Assembly: GCA_014383605.1 (NCBI GenBank)
Contig: JACNHM010000452.1
Span: forward strand, 1 to 6,744
Direction: 5' to 3'
Length of the DNA: 6,744 nt
Origin: Chloroflexota bacterium
GTDB taxonomy: Bacteria > Chloroflexota > Anaerolineae > UBA3071
In this document: in pieces, positions 6,640 through 6,744 of the stretch
Layout of the letters: each line of letters starts with the position of its first letter
Position numbering within the stretch: the stretch's first letter is position 1
Notes under the pieces: generated by a model
What the model was told of the DNA's origin: nothing
The model's input: the letters and a program-made list of their open reading frames with translations, nothing else
The model's database searches: none
Program-made: the position numbers and the translations under genes

Positions 6640-6744
6640 ATGTCCACCATAACTCTGCAACCCCAATTGATGGAACAGGTGGAACAGGTAGCGGCTGAGC
6701 AGGCTGTGATGCCCAGCGAACTGCTCGAAGCCGCTCTGGGCATG
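6640..6744 (+). CDS. Small ribbon-helix-helix-like protein, 3' partial
   Basis: Only the first 35 codons lie in the window, beginning MSTITLQPQLMEQVEQVAAE and continuing into PSELLEAAL. A short beta-like strand followed by two helices joined by a turn with PSE resembles the ribbon-helix-helix DNA-binding fold of CopG/ParD/VapB-type antitoxins and small regulators. The start is clear: AGGAGG (6627-6632) lies seven bases before ATG 6640. It follows the previous small gene by 37 bases, so the two are probably co-transcribed. Whether a toxin follows cannot be seen. The family call is tentative, although the gene itself is well supported by its ribosome site. Confidence 0.65.
   Translation, partial: MSTITLQPQLMEQVEQVAAEQAVMPSELLEAALGM

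Overview
The window reads as a stretch of high-GC bacterial chromosome from a lineage whose gene junctions are filled with degenerate 7-base tandem repeats. The gene content (RNase Z, a MoxR ATPase with its DUF58 partner, RF1 with its methyltransferase, and several antitoxin-type small genes) fits Chloroflexota, for example an Anaerolineae- or Caldilineae-like organism. That placement is an inference from protein style and repeats and has not been tested. All supported genes lie on the + strand.

Layout. Bases 3-206 hold the C-terminal part of an AbrB-type (VapB) antitoxin. It overlaps the GTG start of a PIN-domain VapC toxin (203-637). Seven bases later comes ribonuclease Z (645-1562). A 205-base gap (1563-1767) contains two different heptamer arrays. 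Next is a MoxR-type AAA+ ATPase (1768-2721), a 75-base gap mostly filled by a third array, and a DUF58 membrane protein (2797-4077). The following 212-base gap (4078-4289) holds a short fourth array, a Rho-independent terminator, a well-spaced sigma-70-like promoter and a 5'-UTR hairpin. Then come prfA (RF1, 4290-5363) and prmC (about 5353-6333), joined by an 8-base-unit array and a 7-base-unit array. Two small antitoxin-like genes end the window (6372-6602, and 6640 to the edge).

How the genes work together. RF1 ends translation at UAA/UAG with its GGQ loop, and PrmC methylates the glutamine of that loop, so prfA-prmC is a functional pair in one transcription unit. MoxR and DUF58 form the usual ATPase/partner pair, but no transglutaminase-like third gene is next to them. 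VapBC is a type II toxin-antitoxin module placed directly ahead of rnz.

The most unusual content is the repeats. Heptamer arrays with different unit sequences occupy four of the gaps or junctions between genes. A further 84-bp array (twelve 7-mers, exactly 28 codons) lies inside prmC, between the N-terminal domain and the methyltransferase domain, and keeps the frame open. It joins telomere-like G-rich units to C-rich units in inverted orientation, so it could form a hairpin or G-quadruplexes. The sequence supports a family of period-7 repeats that can invade genes. Whether they move or regulate anything is not shown here.
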